A stretch of 64,000 bases of DNA from Acanthochromis polyacanthus (GCF_021347895.1 NC_067134.1:27502152-27566151); one strand, 5' to 3'; shown: positions 21,750 through 34,103, numbered from the stretch's first letter. A program made the numbers and translations. Notes: generated from the sequence alone by a model not told the origin.

Positions 21750-23302
21750 GTTTATATTAATCTGAGGTCATCTACATTTGTCAAATTAATCTATGAGTAA
21801 GGAACCCTGATTATGTTTTAGTAATCTTGCTAAATCCAGACATGCAAAAAGTACAGTCTTTCTCAAGTTCTCCTTGTCATGGAAAGTCTGTTTTTGGACA
21901 ACTTTTGTTCTGACTTGCTTCATGAACATGATGTCTGAGTTCTCAAAAGCTCTAAAGACCAAGACGCAGTTTTGAAAGAATGAGTTGTAGTAATCAACGT
22001 TCTGTGCTCCTCTCAGTAAAACTCTATGAACTCCAGACTTTAGTTCTAGTCTTTCATAATGCTGTCCTTATTTGTTCGTACAAAAACTGGCAGCCTTATT
22101 TGTGTGAAGAATAACTAGTAGAACAACACTATGTTCTCACCTCCAGACACTCAGCCTTGGAAGATAGCGAGGGCGTCCAATTGTCAGTTTCAGAAAGTTC
22201 CAAGAGTTGTAGCCAGGAAGGAGTGGACGTTGGGCGTTTGGTGCAGTTCAACAATCAAACAAGCACTTTGTTTGAAGCATAACCTCACTATGACTCCATC
22301 AGTTTAGTCCCTGGTTCACCAAACATCAGTGATCTCGACTCAAACCCTTGTTGAAATCCAAATTAAAATCCAACACTGACCTTTGTGAGAACACGTGGAT
22401 CCTCTTGGTTCGGGGTGAGACGTTTCCACTCCATCCAAGACATGCGATCCATCCTAAAATGTGAAAAGCAAAGTCTCTGCAGACTCAATTCTTGATTAAT
22501 TGACTTACCAAAAGTGACATTTTTCAAACAGGAGGGGACAGGCAGAGGACAGATAGGGAACATTTGAGGAGACGGAGGCGGACAGCTCTCCACGGAGACC
22601 CTCCACGGTCCACGACGTGCCATTAATGTCCTGCTAGCGGGAGCACGGCTTGTTAGAGGACATAAATGCCACCAGCTGATACGAGACAATCAGCGCAGGA
22701 TGTAAAAAGTCTGTTAAACTCGCAGTTTCCCGGATCGCTCCACGCTCTGGAGATGTCTCCCTCTAATAGGCACCCATGTGAAGGTGGAGGGTGTCGCAGT
22801 GTCACCCCATCTAGCTAGCAGTATTACCACTTCCTGTTACCATGGTTTTACCGTCACGGGTCCGACTGTCACACATGAAATGGTCCCAGATGGCCTGCAT
22901 TGATTTCATTAGCTGAGCTTCTTCAAAGAGGATCCAGGGATTTTTCTTTTCTTTTCTTTTTACAGGGATTATCTCTGGTGACAGGCCAGCCAGCAACGTT
23001 TAGACAGATTTCACCAAGCGCCGTCCCTTATTAACTCTGTCACTCTATAGGAGATATGCAGACACCCTCCTACCCCTCCTACCACCACCACTGTCGCCCC
23101 ATTCCCTCTTCCTGCTTCCTCTGACAGCAGCTCCAAACAGAACATATGGCAGCGACTCACAGCTAGATAGCACCGGTGACAGTTGCTGCTTGTCATCCTG
23201 CTATTGTATTTCAGAAAGTGGATAACTGCGCTCCCCGGTTCGAGAATGGTAGAGTGAAACGTCTGTCTGACAAGGTGAAGTCGAAAATGGGTTTTTCTAG
23301 GA
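21750..23302. other. Unassigned non-coding sequence
   Basis: 1.5 kb without recognisable repeats or exons. Frames of about 60-120 codons have no domain. It may be intron or intergenic DNA. Confidence 0.4.
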
Positions 23303-23945
23303 CAGGGGTGTCCAACATGAGGCCTGCGGATCAAAACCGGCCCCCCCAGAGGGTCCAATCCGGCCCTCAAAATGTAAAAATTACAGAGAAGACATTAACT
23401 GCAGATTCTAGATATGTAAAACTATAAATTTAAAATCATTTCTAGACCTTCATCATAAAGTAAAATACGACATTGCTCGTCATTTTTTCATCATTTTCTG
23501 TCTCATTTTTATATTATTTTGTCTTGTTTTTTTGTCTGACTTTTGCCATTTGTCTCATGTTTTTGTCGTTTTGTTTCTTGTTTTTGTCTTGCTTGTGTTT
23601 TTTGTCTCATTTTTGTCATTTTGTGTTTCGCTGTGTCCGTTGTTTTGTGCATCAATTGGATAATTTCTTGTTTTTTTGTCTCGCTTGTGTTGTTTATCTG
23701 CTTTTTTGTCATTTTGTTTCTCGGTTTTGTCATTTTTGGTTTCATTCGTTTAATTTTTTGTCTCGTTTTTGTCATTTGTCCATCTTTTGTCGCTTTGTAC
23801 GGTTTTTGTCAAATTTTTTGTGGCTTTTTAAACTGAGACCTCATGTTGCTGAAACCATATTTCTTTTTCTTCAGATTTTTCAGGTTGTTCTTAGTGTTTT
23901 TTTTTATAAAGATAATTCCTTAAATCTCACTGCTGTAGGGACAGA
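23303..23945 (+). mobile_element. Array-bearing hAT-like element, copy 7 (end B truncated)
   Basis: End A begins CAGGGGTGTCCAACATGAGG at 23303. The array runs from about 23470 to 23830. It is followed by part of the B-side subterminal text (TAAAGATAATTCCTTAAATC) but the terminal GACACCCCTG is missing. Confidence 0.8.
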
Positions 23946-24367
23946 ATTGTTTACTAGTTAGATTTCGACCGATCTAATAGAGCTTACAGATTGATTTTCA
24001 TGTTAAAAACCCACACAAAAGCCAGTCCTTTTCTGGTTGTTAGATGTTCTGCTTTTAAACTGTCCACTCCATAATATTAATGTATTTTTTTTTTGCATAA
24101 GATTCACTCTGTAGGACTACATTGTTGTGTTAAAAAGGAGCACAGCCGTTCTGTTTTCCTCCATAAAGAACAGTGTTGACTGACGCACTCAGTGTCCTTC
24201 ACCAGCATTGTACAGAGTTTTACATTATAAATCTCTCCTTTGCGGACTCGCTGTCTTATTTAAAAACTGTCTTCATTATGCCTGTCACAAGAATAACTTA
24301 AGAACAGCTCCTCAAGCAGTAGACTTGATGCTCCAGTTGTAGACACAGTGGATATTTGATCCAGAGT
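23946..24367. other. Unassigned non-coding sequence
   Basis: No gene or repeat is recognised. Confidence 0.4.
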
Positions 24368-24541
24368 TCTTTAAATCAATCCACTGGACTTTAACCCGAA
24401 AGTTCTTTGAAGACGTTTCACCTCTCATCCAAGAGGCTTCTTCAGTTCTGGTGGTGGTTGGTGTTGCCACAGCTTTAAACCTCCGTGAGGTGTGTCCAGG
24501 GCTATTATTTCAACGACCGATACCAAAACTCATCTGACTAC

Positions 24542-25022
24542 TGACTCCACCTTAGGGGTAGAAGAAGTCAGGTGGTCCAAAACCCTCGATCTCTCTAGCC
24601 AGACTCTTCTCCTCTGTTGTTCCCAAATGGTGGAACAAACTACCAAACTCTGTGCGTTCTGCTGAGTCCCTTTCTACTTTTGAGAGACAATTAAAGACTT
24701 GATTGTTCAGAGAACACCTAGGCACTTAATCCGACTCCACCTTAGGGGTAGAATAAGTCAGGTGGTCCAAAACCCAGCACTTATTTAGCACTGACAGAGT
24801 TGGAAAAAAAGGGGTGGGGTGGGGTGGGCGAGGGCGGGGAGGTGGGGGGTGGGGGGTGGGGGGGGTTGGCACTTCTTCTGCAACTTGATGGCAACACCTT
24901 TGACCAATCACACTTGAAGCACTTTTTGCACTTACTACAGGTTTTTCCTTATGTCTGAATTCTTGCTTGCGTTGTACGTCGCTTTGGACAAAAGTGTCTG
25001 CTAAATGGAATTGTAGACTTGT
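24542..25022 (+). mobile_element. L2/CR1-like LINE 3' end
   Basis: A frame near 24615-24700 reads VPKWWNKLPNSVRSAESLST then FERQLKT, the familiar C-terminal end of fish L2-like reverse transcriptases. Downstream, TGTACGTCGCTTTGGACAAA followed by AGTGTCTGCTAAATGG is the typical 3' tail of L2-type LINEs. The segment 'CGACTCCACCTTAGGGGTAG' appears twice (about 24543 and 24731), so the piece has an internal duplication. A stop falls after the LKT codons. 5'-truncated and inactive. Confidence 0.7.
24804..24872 (+). repeat. G-rich tract with quadruplex potential
   Basis: Runs of three to eight G separated by 1-4 bases (GGGGTGGGGTGGGGTGGGCG, then GGTGGGGGGTGGGG repeats). It easily meets the four-tract G-quadruplex pattern several times on the + strand. 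It lies inside the L2-like tail. Confidence 0.9.
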
Positions 25023-25340
25023 ACTCAACGATGGTCATTGTGAGTATCGGTGGGGGTCGTTGAAATGCACAGATGTCACTGAGCCCTCATCTGCTAATGG
25101 TGGTCATTAGCATGAGTCTGCTGAGTAGTTCTTTTGGGGAGTTTTGAAAGGACCTGATTGTAAATTGGCGAAAGATGATGTCACAGACGACCCCACCCCC
25201 CGTTCAGAGAAGGCTTCTCTACTTTGACATGGATGGCTTCTTTCACTCCTCTCTCAAACCATCTGTCCTCCCTGTCCAAAATCTGAACACTGAACATTGG
25301 TGTCCTCAAGGAAAGTCCAATGGATTGATTTAAAGAACTT

Positions 25341-25904
25341 TGGATAACCATGACCTGGATGAATGAGAACCTACACAGACAGTGGAGATTTGACTTTCCT
25401 AGTTCCAATATTCAGCACTTCCTCTGCTGTGTGAGGACCCAGAGTTAGTCTGTAATGAGATTCCTCAGAGTTCCATCTGATGCAACCGGTAAGTATATAT
25501 TAATGTGTGAAAAAAAGTGTTCACGCCCACGCACCACACGCATGCATTATTCAAACACGCTTGAAGTGAGGAGCAAACAAACCGGTCAGATAGCCAGAGG
25601 AAGGTGAATGTTTGGATCTTTTTCATGGCTCATTCGGTGACATTCACCCCTCTAACCACCTGTAATGAACTCACAGCACTGCGAGCACATGCACTGACGT
25701 TTTCCACGCGCTGGCCTTTTAAACATCCTCACCGCTCGTGTAGCTAATCATCCGCCGAGCGAAGTGACACTCTGTTATGGATACAGCACTCAGTTTAATA
25801 TCAGGAGGCAAACACAAAGGGAGGGTGTGCTCTCTGATCTGATCTTTATTCACTGTGAGACCTGCTTCAGCAGAGACACAGAAAAAGGGAGATTATGTTT
25901 ACAT
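25341..25904. other. Unassigned non-coding sequence
   Basis: No gene or repeat is recognised. Confidence 0.4.
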
Positions 25905-27266
25905 CAGCGGCGTCAAACTCCTCCTAGTTCAGGTTCCACATTCAGCCCAGTTTGATCCCAGTGGGCTGGACCAGTAAAACCACAGCATGATAACCTATAA
26001 ATAAACACAACTGCAAATGTTTCCTTTGTTTCAGTGCAAAAAAGTTCACGTTTAATGAATTATCTTTATACAAAACATCAATAACAACCTGATATTTCTT
26101 AGGAAAAGTAAGTTCAACTTCAACAACATTCAACCTCAGTTTATCATTTCCACATTACAACTTCCAGATCACAGAGTGTCTACAAAGGAACACAACATTT
26201 AGTCACATCTGGATCTGAACGATGTAGTATTTTACTCTATGATCAAAACGACAAAAGTCAGACAAAAAAAAACAAAAACGACAAAATATTACAGAAATGA
26301 GAAATAAAAATAGCAAAAGCGAGACACAAAACAACAAAAAAATGAGGCAAACGACACGAAACAAAGCAAAAAAGAGACAAAGAATTTAACCGAAAGGTTA
26401 CAAAGCGACAAAAAATAAACAAACGACAAAAGCGAGACAAAAATGACACCAATGAGATCAAAAATGACAAAAGCAAGAAACAAAACGACAAATCATGAGG
26501 CAAATGACAAAAAAAAACAAAACAAGAGACAAAGAATTAGACAAAAAGGCTACAAAGAGACCAAACAATGGACAAACGACACAAACTAGACAAAAAAATG
26601 ACACCAATGAGATCAAACATGCCAAAAGCGAGAAACACAACGATGCAAAAGTGGACAACCAACACAAAATGGCACAAACGATGCACAAAACAGCGTATAA
26701 AGCGAAGCACAAAATGACAAAAAATGTGAGCGAGACAAAAAGGAAACAACAAATGACAAAAATGAGAAACAAAACGACAAAAGTCAATTTAAAAAAGACA
26801 AACAACAAAACAAGAGAAAATATTACAAAAAATGAGACACAAAATGACAAAAATAAGAGACAAATGACACAAGACCAAAAAAAAAAATTAACGCAAAATT
26901 ACAAAAATAAGACAACACCAGCAAGACAAAAAGACACAACACAACAAAAACAAGACAAAAAGCAAATAAAGCAAAACACAAAATGACCAAAACTGAGACA
27001 AAAAACACAAGCGAGACAAATAGGAAACACAAAACGCCAACAACATGAGACAAACGACAAAAGTCAGACAAAAACGGGACAAAATATTAGAAAAATGAGA
27101 CACAAAAGAACAATGAACAATCTAGTATTTTACTTTATGATCAAATCAACTTGTCATGGTCTAGAAATGATTTTAAATTTATAGTTTTACTAATTTGTCC
27201 CGTGGGCCGGATTGGACCCTCTGGAGGTCCAGTTTTGTCCCGTGGGCCGCATGTTGGACACCCCTG
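25905..27266 (-). mobile_element. Array-bearing hAT-like element, copy 8 (both ends present)
   Basis: End B on the left (CAGCGGCGTCAAACTCCTCC, then TTCAGGTTCCACATTCAGCC) and end A on the right (GGGCCGCATGTTGGACACCC-CTG). The flanks GTTTACAT (25897-25904) and CTTTACAT (27267-27274) match at 7 of 8 positions, supporting an 8-bp hAT duplication. The array spans about 26235-27130 and contains two related blocks with 'AAATGACACCAATGAGATCA' at about 26443 and 26597. Confidence 0.85.
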
Positions 27267-27913
27267 CTTTACATCCTTGTTGTTGTGCAGCAGTGTGCAT
27301 TTGTGTGTGTTTTTGTTTCTATAGGACAGCATGCAAATGACCACGCATGGCTGCTGGAGACTTGCTAAATGGGATTCTTGAGGACGACGTTTGTCCTTTG
27401 CTGCGATTCTAAAATTACCGCCGACACCTTGAGCAGAGACAGAAAGTCGTTGGGATGTGAGCGAATAAGTTCCACGTGGTTCGGCCGTGTGCCGAGCTGT
27501 TTGTTGTCGCTCTGTGTCGACGCACGGCTAGGAGCTGTCGCAGGAGCGCTGTGGGGGGAAGCATTTGATTTGCAAATGAAGACGCACAGTCACAGGTGTG
27601 TTTGTTCCCCATGGGGATGATTTGCAACTGAATAGGCGTGCTGCACCGGCCGACTTCTAAGTTCTGACAAAATGCTTCGAGGGGAAAAACAGGCGGGCGC
27701 ACCGAGGACGCGCCGTTTACCAATGTTGTACCTTTTATCAATAGAAGCCGTGAAAACACCTTTAGTTACAGCCGGAGAGTGGCTCTATTAAAATTCAACC
27801 CGGTGCTGTTTACACTAACTTTCCAGTCAGTGCTCACATTCTGTTCAAGGTCGTCTCTCGTTACGCTCACACGTGTGTGTAGCTGTGGGTTTGTGTGTGT
27901 GTGTAGTTGCGTA

Positions 27914-27914
<1 letters not shown>
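27267..27914. other. Unassigned non-coding sequence
   Basis: No exon with plausible splice sites or named repeat is recognised. Confidence 0.4.

Positions 27915-27987
<73 letters not shown>
27915..27987. repeat. (TG)n microsatellite
   Basis: About 36 uninterrupted TG dinucleotides. The Cys-Val or Thr-His frames through it are artefacts. Confidence 0.98.
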
Positions 27988-27990
<3 letters not shown>

Positions 27991-28109
27991 TTGTGCATGC
28001 AAACCAAATGACAACAACAAGGTCTCACTGGAATTCAAATCTTAAATGCTGCCAGATGTCCGATTGTGTCATTTTTCACGTTCAAAGTACGCGTGTTAGC
28101 ATGAGTGTA

Positions 28110-29302
28110 CACTGTAAAAAAATGCTTGTACGTTTTACGGTGAAAATCTGTAAAATCTAGACACGGTTTGAATCACCGTAAATAAGTTAATCAGGAGAAA
28201 AATTATTATTTTCTCTCTTGAAAAATGCATTTCCCCTCTCCTGCACAGTTTTTAATGGAAAAATGAATAATAATACTTTAATTTTTGCATTTAATTCTCC
28301 AAAAAAATACAGTTTTTCACAGTTAAATGTACATGTTGTTGTACTGGTTATGGAAACATGCTGCAATATTTAGAACATGGCAATTTCTGCTTTTATTACA
28401 TGTATTTATGTGTTAAAAACTGCAATTTTGCTAAAAAATACACAGATATTTACATGTATATTCTCAAATTTTTAAAGTTTGAAGCTTTTTTTTTAACAAT
28501 AAAATATTAAAATATGAAGTAAAGCACATTTTTAACCCTAAAATCAACAATATCATTTCATTTCTTGATCGTAACTGTAGAAAATGTTTTCTGGTAGCAT
28601 TCTGGCAAACACAGCTTCTGGAAATTTACTGTAAAAAAACATTTTTTTACAGTGTAATGGAAACATGCTGTAATATTTAGAACATGGCAGTTTCTGCTGT
28701 TATTACATGTACTTTTGTGTTAAAAACTGCAATTTTGCTAAAAAATACACAGATATTTACATGTAAATTCTCAAATTTTTAAAGTTTGAAGCTTTTTTTT
28801 AAACAATAAAATATGAAATGAAGCACATTTTTCACCCTAAAATCCACAATATCAGTGCATTTCTTTATCGCAAATGTAGAAAATGTTTTCCGGTAGCATT
28901 CTGGCAAACACAGCTTCTGGAAATTTCCTGTAAAAAAAACAACATTTTTTTACAGTGTAATGGAAACATGCTGCAATATTTATAACACGGCAATTTCTGC
29001 ATTTATTACATGTAAAAAATACAGTTTGTTACGGTCAAATTAATGTACTTTTGTGTTAATAACGGACATTTGCTTGAATATTTATGACAAAAATGCTGTA
29101 CTGTTTATAATTAGTTACACAGACTTTATTTTATTTGGTATTTTCATGTAGATTTTTGAATTTTTAAAGGTTAAGACTTTTTCTTTTACAGTAAAATATG
29201 GAATGACGCACATTTTTAACCCTAAAATCAACGATATCGATACATTTATTTATCGTAAATGTAAGAAATGTCTTCCGGTAAAAACAGCATTTTTTTACAG
29301 TG
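28110..29302. mobile_element. CACTG-ended element with internal ~305-bp tandem repeats
   Basis: The left end TACACTGTAAAAAAATGC and the right end GCATTTTTTTACAGTGTA are exact inverse complements over 18 bp including flanking TA. This resembles vertebrate CACTA-like or TA-inserting MITEs. The interior holds tandem copies beginning TGGAAACATGCTGCAATATT at 28351, 28658 and 28961 (periods 307 and 303). Each copy ends in TTTTTTTACAGTGTAA, so the terminal motif itself has been duplicated inside. No coding capacity. Confidence 0.75.
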
Positions 29303-29408
29303 TACTCCGGCCAGCTGTTTCTGAACGACCCGTAGCCTCACCTCTCTGTACCTCCCTGTTGAAGCAGCGCAGGTGTTTCCTCTGATAGCTCTGTGTCTCT
29401 CTGACCAG

Positions 29409-29520
29409 GAAGTTGCAGCCGTCCACGCCTTCCCGGCCAAAAGACCGACGTCCAGCAGCCTCGCTCAGACGGACCCATCAGCTCATCAGACCATGGCCTC
29501 GCCTCAGGACGCCGCTCTCT
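29409..29520 (+). CDS. Putative internal exon of LIMA1-like gene (first of three in window)
   Basis: The exon is bounded by a pyrimidine-rich acceptor (TGTCTCTCTGACCAG) and the donor GTGAGT at 29521. It reads EVAAVHAFPAKRPTSSSLAQ then TDPSAHQTMASPQDAAL and ends in phase 1. The next exon (49504) begins with two bases that complete the codon in frame, so the splice is consistent. The composition is Ser/Thr/Pro/Ala-rich, as expected for the disordered N-terminal half of EPLIN. On its own the sequence has no recognised domain; the call rests on splice signals, phase and the stronger exons downstream. It could instead belong to a related actin-binding protein or be an alternative exon. Confidence 0.55.
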
Positions 29521-30044
29521 GTGAGTGTTTTCTCCTTTCTCACGTGGGGATCGTGTTTTAACAGCAGAGTTCTGAAAGTTATTCTGCTCTGATGCAACGT
29601 CAGATGTGTTGTAAGGCATTATCGGAGGCCCGGCTCTGCGGTTGCATCAGGGTTACAACAACTACTCCGTCAAGCCAACAACAAAGGCTGCAGGATGCTT
29701 AATGCAATGCTGTGTCCCATTTGTTCTGAGAGATAAACATTTGGCAGAAAAGCCCGTTTTGAAAACTAGATTGTTCATTTCCAGATAAGGCCGCCTCCCT
29801 GGCAGCTTTTTTAATGGGAATCCGGGGGTTTGCTAGATACCGGGCTTCCATTAATGCGATAGCAGCGCTGCGGTGGCTACCTACAGTTTGTTTTCACTCA
29901 CAGATAAAGCTTACAGTGTGAGGTACAGTCCGTTTTTAACTCGCTGGCCTCTCAGGTATCACACAGTGTTGACTTCGTGTGGGTGAGTGTGGCTTCTGTT
30001 TGTATTTGTGTGTGTAAAAGAGAAATCGGTTCACAAACTCTGCG
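29521..30044 (+). other. Intron sequence, unassigned
   Basis: Start of the ~20-kb intron between the first and second putative exons. No repeat is recognised in this part. Confidence 0.4.
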
Positions 30045-30048
30045 TTAA

Positions 30049-32233
30049 GGTGGTAGTCTACCCTAATTTATTAAACAACTTATTTCTAAACAATGCAACC
30101 AGTCAACACAAAACTTGGCACAAAGAAAGATAGATTTAGTAGAACAGTGTGCGCCAATGACATCGGACCATCGGTCAAATCCGATTTGTGTACCAAAAGT
30201 TCGGTAAAACTTACGACATTACTGGTCTCATGTCCGGTGTAATTTTTTTCCTGTAAATCACCCTAAAGTCGCCGAGAATCACCAAGGGATAATGCAACAT
30301 CGTGGGGACAGCCATTTTGTATGATGACGTTATGTCACATGATCACGTCGTGATTCCTGGTTACAAGTACAAATTCAAGTTTCTGCAGGAGCGTGTGAAA
30401 GTAGCGCCAAAATGAAGCTGAGAGCTGTTTTTCTGGTCAAATTGGACGTATATGGTGAGTAATTCAATGGTAAAAGTGGATGGTGGTATGGTAGAATGGA
30501 GTGGGAGGGTGTAGTGACGGTGGCAGTGCATGTAGATGGTAATTTACCAGGTGTACAATGAGAGAGGGTGGATGCTGAGCTAGATTTGGCTATTGCTATG
30601 AGAGTATGAGTATTGGCCCCCACTGTGACTTGACTTGTTTCTATCTTCTACTCTTTAAACCTACGCATGGGCTGTTTCGGGGCTTTCTTGAGCTAGAATC
30701 TTGATCTTGGTTTTATACATACCTGCAAACATAATTAATAAAGTGGTAAATTTGGATAACAATTATTAAAATTAAATTATACATCAACTTTTGGTACATT
30801 TGTGCATAAAATATTCGGTCCAGTAAAAACTGTTTCGGTCCAGTAAAAAATTACTGTTTACTGGTCCACGGTGCAGTAATAAATTGTGCCCATTCGCGCA
30901 GACTGGTAGAAGCATTTTACATTTAGCTAAAGTCTGCCACATTTTATCGTTTCCATGGTAGCAATACAAAAAATCCTGTGGAAAAAATATCTTCAAAAGG
31001 AAAATAGCTATCAACACCAAATTTGGTGTGCTGACTCCTTACGTTGTTATCATAGACTGTATATAAAGATGGACGTAGCATCTGGCTCCAAAATTGAAGC
31101 CCACCCGGAAGTGTCAAAAACTTGCAATATCACACCGTCCACTAGGGTTGGCTCCAAAAAGCTTTTTCTCCGTAGACCCCAATTCATTTTTGGAAAAAAT
31201 GAAATTTGATAGACTGATGTTCTACAGCTCAGGATTTTTTCCTGTTAGTTTTCATGGTCAAAATGAGAGATCAGGTGGCCGATCTTAAAATAAATCAATA
31301 CTGAATTTTAAATAAATCGTTAAATTTGGCGGAGCCAGGGGGCGTGGCTATACTTGATAGACAGTCCCATAGACTGGTCCTGCCCCTAGTTGCTCTCCGG
31401 TCCAGCCTGTTTGATGACGCTTTTTACATCACTGGCTCCAAAAAATCCAAAATGGCGACCAGGAAGTAGCAAAATCCGGGCTTCATTTTCTCGGCGTTGA
31501 AACCAACGAGTGATGTCACGGTTAGTTTACGCCTGGTTGTTATGTATGTTTTAAGCAGACAGATTTTTACTTCATCTAATATTTCTGCTCAAATAAAAAA
31601 GGACTCTTTTCATGGTTATCATTCAAGTATACAAAAATAGGAAAAAATGTCTAGTTAAAACATAAAGCACTATGAAACATATAAGCAGTCCAAAAATGAA
31701 GGCGATACATCATGTTCCCTTCTCTCCAGGCTTTCCACAATCTCGCACTTTGAAAAATTCTGAATCTATCTACTCTTTCTTCTGTCTTCTCTCACCATTT
31801 TTTAATAAAAAATTGTTTTAAAAAATGCCAAAATAACAAGATTCAAAGAGATTGTCGCAAATAAAAGTTGGCTTGCAGATGTCGATCGCTAGGTACGGTT
31901 GCAACTAGAAGGCAAATTCACACAAAATTTTCAGGTTAGGCCTACGATAAGGCTTATATAGTTAGGGGAAGGTTTCAAAGGGGTTATGAAAAAAATACAT
32001 GCAATTTGAGGGTAGGAAGACTGGTTATTGCTGTTCATTTTGGTTGCTATGGTGGTTGCTAGGCCAAATTAAATGGCATACTCCGACAAAAACTTGTTTT
32101 TTTTAAGATATTCCTTTATATGCTGGCAAAAAAAGCAATAAAAGTACAATAATGAAGTAAAGTCAAAAAAAGGAAAAATAAAAATGTTCAAAAATTTCAA
32201 GTTTTAACTCTTAGTTATAGGTAGACTACTACC
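30049..32233. mobile_element. TTAA-flanked 2.2-kb element, Kolobok-like
   Basis: TTAA at 30045-30048 and 32234-32237 flanks inverted ends: GGTGGTAGTCTACC on the left, GGTAGACTACTACC on the right (one mismatch when inverted). A TTAA duplication with GG-starting ends fits the Kolobok superfamily better than piggyBac (CCC-starting ends). There is no transposase, only text typical of old non-autonomous elements ('ACCAAATTTGGTG...'), and at least one apparent nested repeat near 31050-31540. Confidence 0.6.
31050..31545. repeat. Possible nested fish repeat
   Basis: It begins CATAGACTGTATATAAAGAT at about 31051 and runs to the ACCAACGAGTGATGTCACGG region. The opening phrase recurs widely in fish genomes as a dispersed repeat. 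Its exact ends are not resolved here. Confidence 0.35.
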
Positions 32234-32237
32234 TTAA

Positions 32238-34103
32238 AAAACATTTGTTCGAATCTAAAACACTTCACATAGAGCAGTGATTGTAGCTGTGTTAATGTTT
32301 GTTCTTTTCTGTGCTCTGGCAACACAGATTGAGTGTTTACATGCCAAACTATTGCAAATTGAGCCTGAAAAAAGATTGCATGATTGGTAGAGGTAGGAAT
32401 CTAAAGTGATGGATGCGTTGACAGGCCTTGAAATGGTATCGAGGTGCACACACACACACATGCTCACAAAGTCAGCCACGCACCGACACTCCACATGTTC
32501 ATGCAGCCCGGATGAGCGTCTTTCCATCTCCACCTGAGATCAGTCGGGCTTTCGCGTTGCGGTTCACGTCTCTAAATCTCTGCGCCATGTCTAAAATTGG
32601 AGCTTGTTGATGATCCCCGGCGTTGTCCCGACTGAGCGACGGCTTTTTGTCTTGGCTGACAAGTTGACGGTGACAGCGCCGCCTCGTCTGCCAGGTCAAA
32701 TGACAGACGGTAGTGACGGAGGGTAAGAAGCTGCAAAGCCACGACGTTTAAATAAAGCGCGGTGGCAGAGTAACTATGCTTTAAACAGATGCAAAGCTCA
32801 CCTCTAAATCTCCACACCGCTGCTCTCCGTAAACAGGCTTCCATGTCCACATGTTCGGTCTCATATTACAACAGAATCGCAGCCGTGGAACTGTGGCTTT
32901 CTTTCTGGCACACACAGTAGGGCAAGCAAAACAGGGATTCTTTTGTTCTATTATTTAAAAGTTGTGTGTGTAGAAGTATCTGAATTTATTTAATTAAGTC
33001 TGGGGCTGATTAAAGCTTGTCAAACCGGATTCACCCAAGAGAATATCTCAAAGTCTGCAAATGCTGCCAGTTGGAGGTAGATTTGCCAAAAGACTGTTTT
33101 CATTTTAATTAATCTCCTCCCAGATTTGCCTGCCTAATGATGATGTCTTTATAATATCATCCTGTGAAAAAACAACATTTGTCACTTTCAGAATTTATGT
33201 CCTCAGTGACTGTGACGGCACACAACTATCTTTGAAGACAACTTTCCGGTTTTAAAGATGTTGCTCACAGATTAGCAATGTCTCTGCACTTGTTGGTTTG
33301 CGACCCTCATAATTACACCATTGATGCCTGCAGTTGCCCCTTTGCTAATGATTGATTCACTGTTGTTTTTTTACCATGTTATCGTGTCTGTTCTCTCATC
33401 CCCTGAATTTCATCTTTAAAGTAGCATTCAGAAGTAAATTTTCGAAGATAAAGTATGATCTTCCTGTAAAGTCCAGCGCTTTGTTGTCCGATCCATCCAC
33501 CCCAACCTCCTCCCTGCAAGGAATTTGCGACTCTCCTTACTTCCTCTTTTGGTCCCATCATAATTATACAGCCATTAAAGGACTTTATCAGTATAACTAT
33601 GGGTCATAATGTGAAAATTGAGGAAGCAGTTGGTTAGCTTAGCAGGAGGAAGCAGCTAAACAGCCTCTGGAATAAATAGTCTCAGTCCAAAGTTCTTGAA
33701 TGAGTTAATAATTTTTTTTTTGGCTTAGTTGGCACCCTTAGCTCACCCAAACATCCTGGTAGAGTCCCTTTCTGTGAGGACCTGAGACAGACTGTTTACC
33801 CGCTTACATTTCCTGGTTTTCCTTTAAAGTTTAAAGATTTTGTGTTAATTATTATTCTTTAAAATGTGGCCCGAATAATAAGACATTCCTAACTTGCAGA
33901 CAAAGAGAACTTGTCTTCCATGTAATGTACTTTTGGCTGTTTTTCCAAATGAAAGCTTCCGTCATCACACGTGATTTGTTCACAGACCATCGAAAAGCAA
34001 ACACGTGACGACTCTTTCTGTTTTCACAGTTTCTTGACTGTTTTGCACTTTCTTTTCAATAGCGTAGTGTAGCTATTTGGGGTTGAGAACGTGTTAGCAT
34101 TGT
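32238..34103 (+). other. Intron sequence, unassigned
   Basis: 1.9 kb without recognised transposons. The GC-richer segment 32500-32860 and the segment 33030-33330 (containing AATTAATCTCCTCCCAGATT) have the composition of possible conserved non-coding elements, but this cannot be shown without alignment. No exon is supported. Confidence 0.35.

Larger units (their letters stand above)
24368..25340 (-). mobile_element. Penelope-like retroelement remnant in a foldback, copy 2
   Basis: The same foldback as 21084-21600 in the opposite orientation. It starts with TTTAAATCAATCCACTGGAC and GACGTTTCACCTCTCATCCA, then GAGGCTTCTTCAGTTCTGGT. The far part carries, on the minus strand (25408-25181), LDREDRWFERGVKEAIHVKV then EKPSLNGG. 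It is interrupted by an L2-like LINE tail (24542-25022), which splits the arm copies. It confirms that foldback plus GIY-YIG-like tail is a recurrent unit. Confidence 0.5.

Noticed and set aside
27766..28045. Cys-Val and Thr-His repeat frames
   Set aside because: Artefacts of the (TG)n microsatellite.
32572..32850. 92-codon minus-strand frame in a GC-richer segment
   Set aside because: Overlaps another frame, lacks a domain and has no supporting splice signals; possibly conserved non-coding DNA, but unproven.
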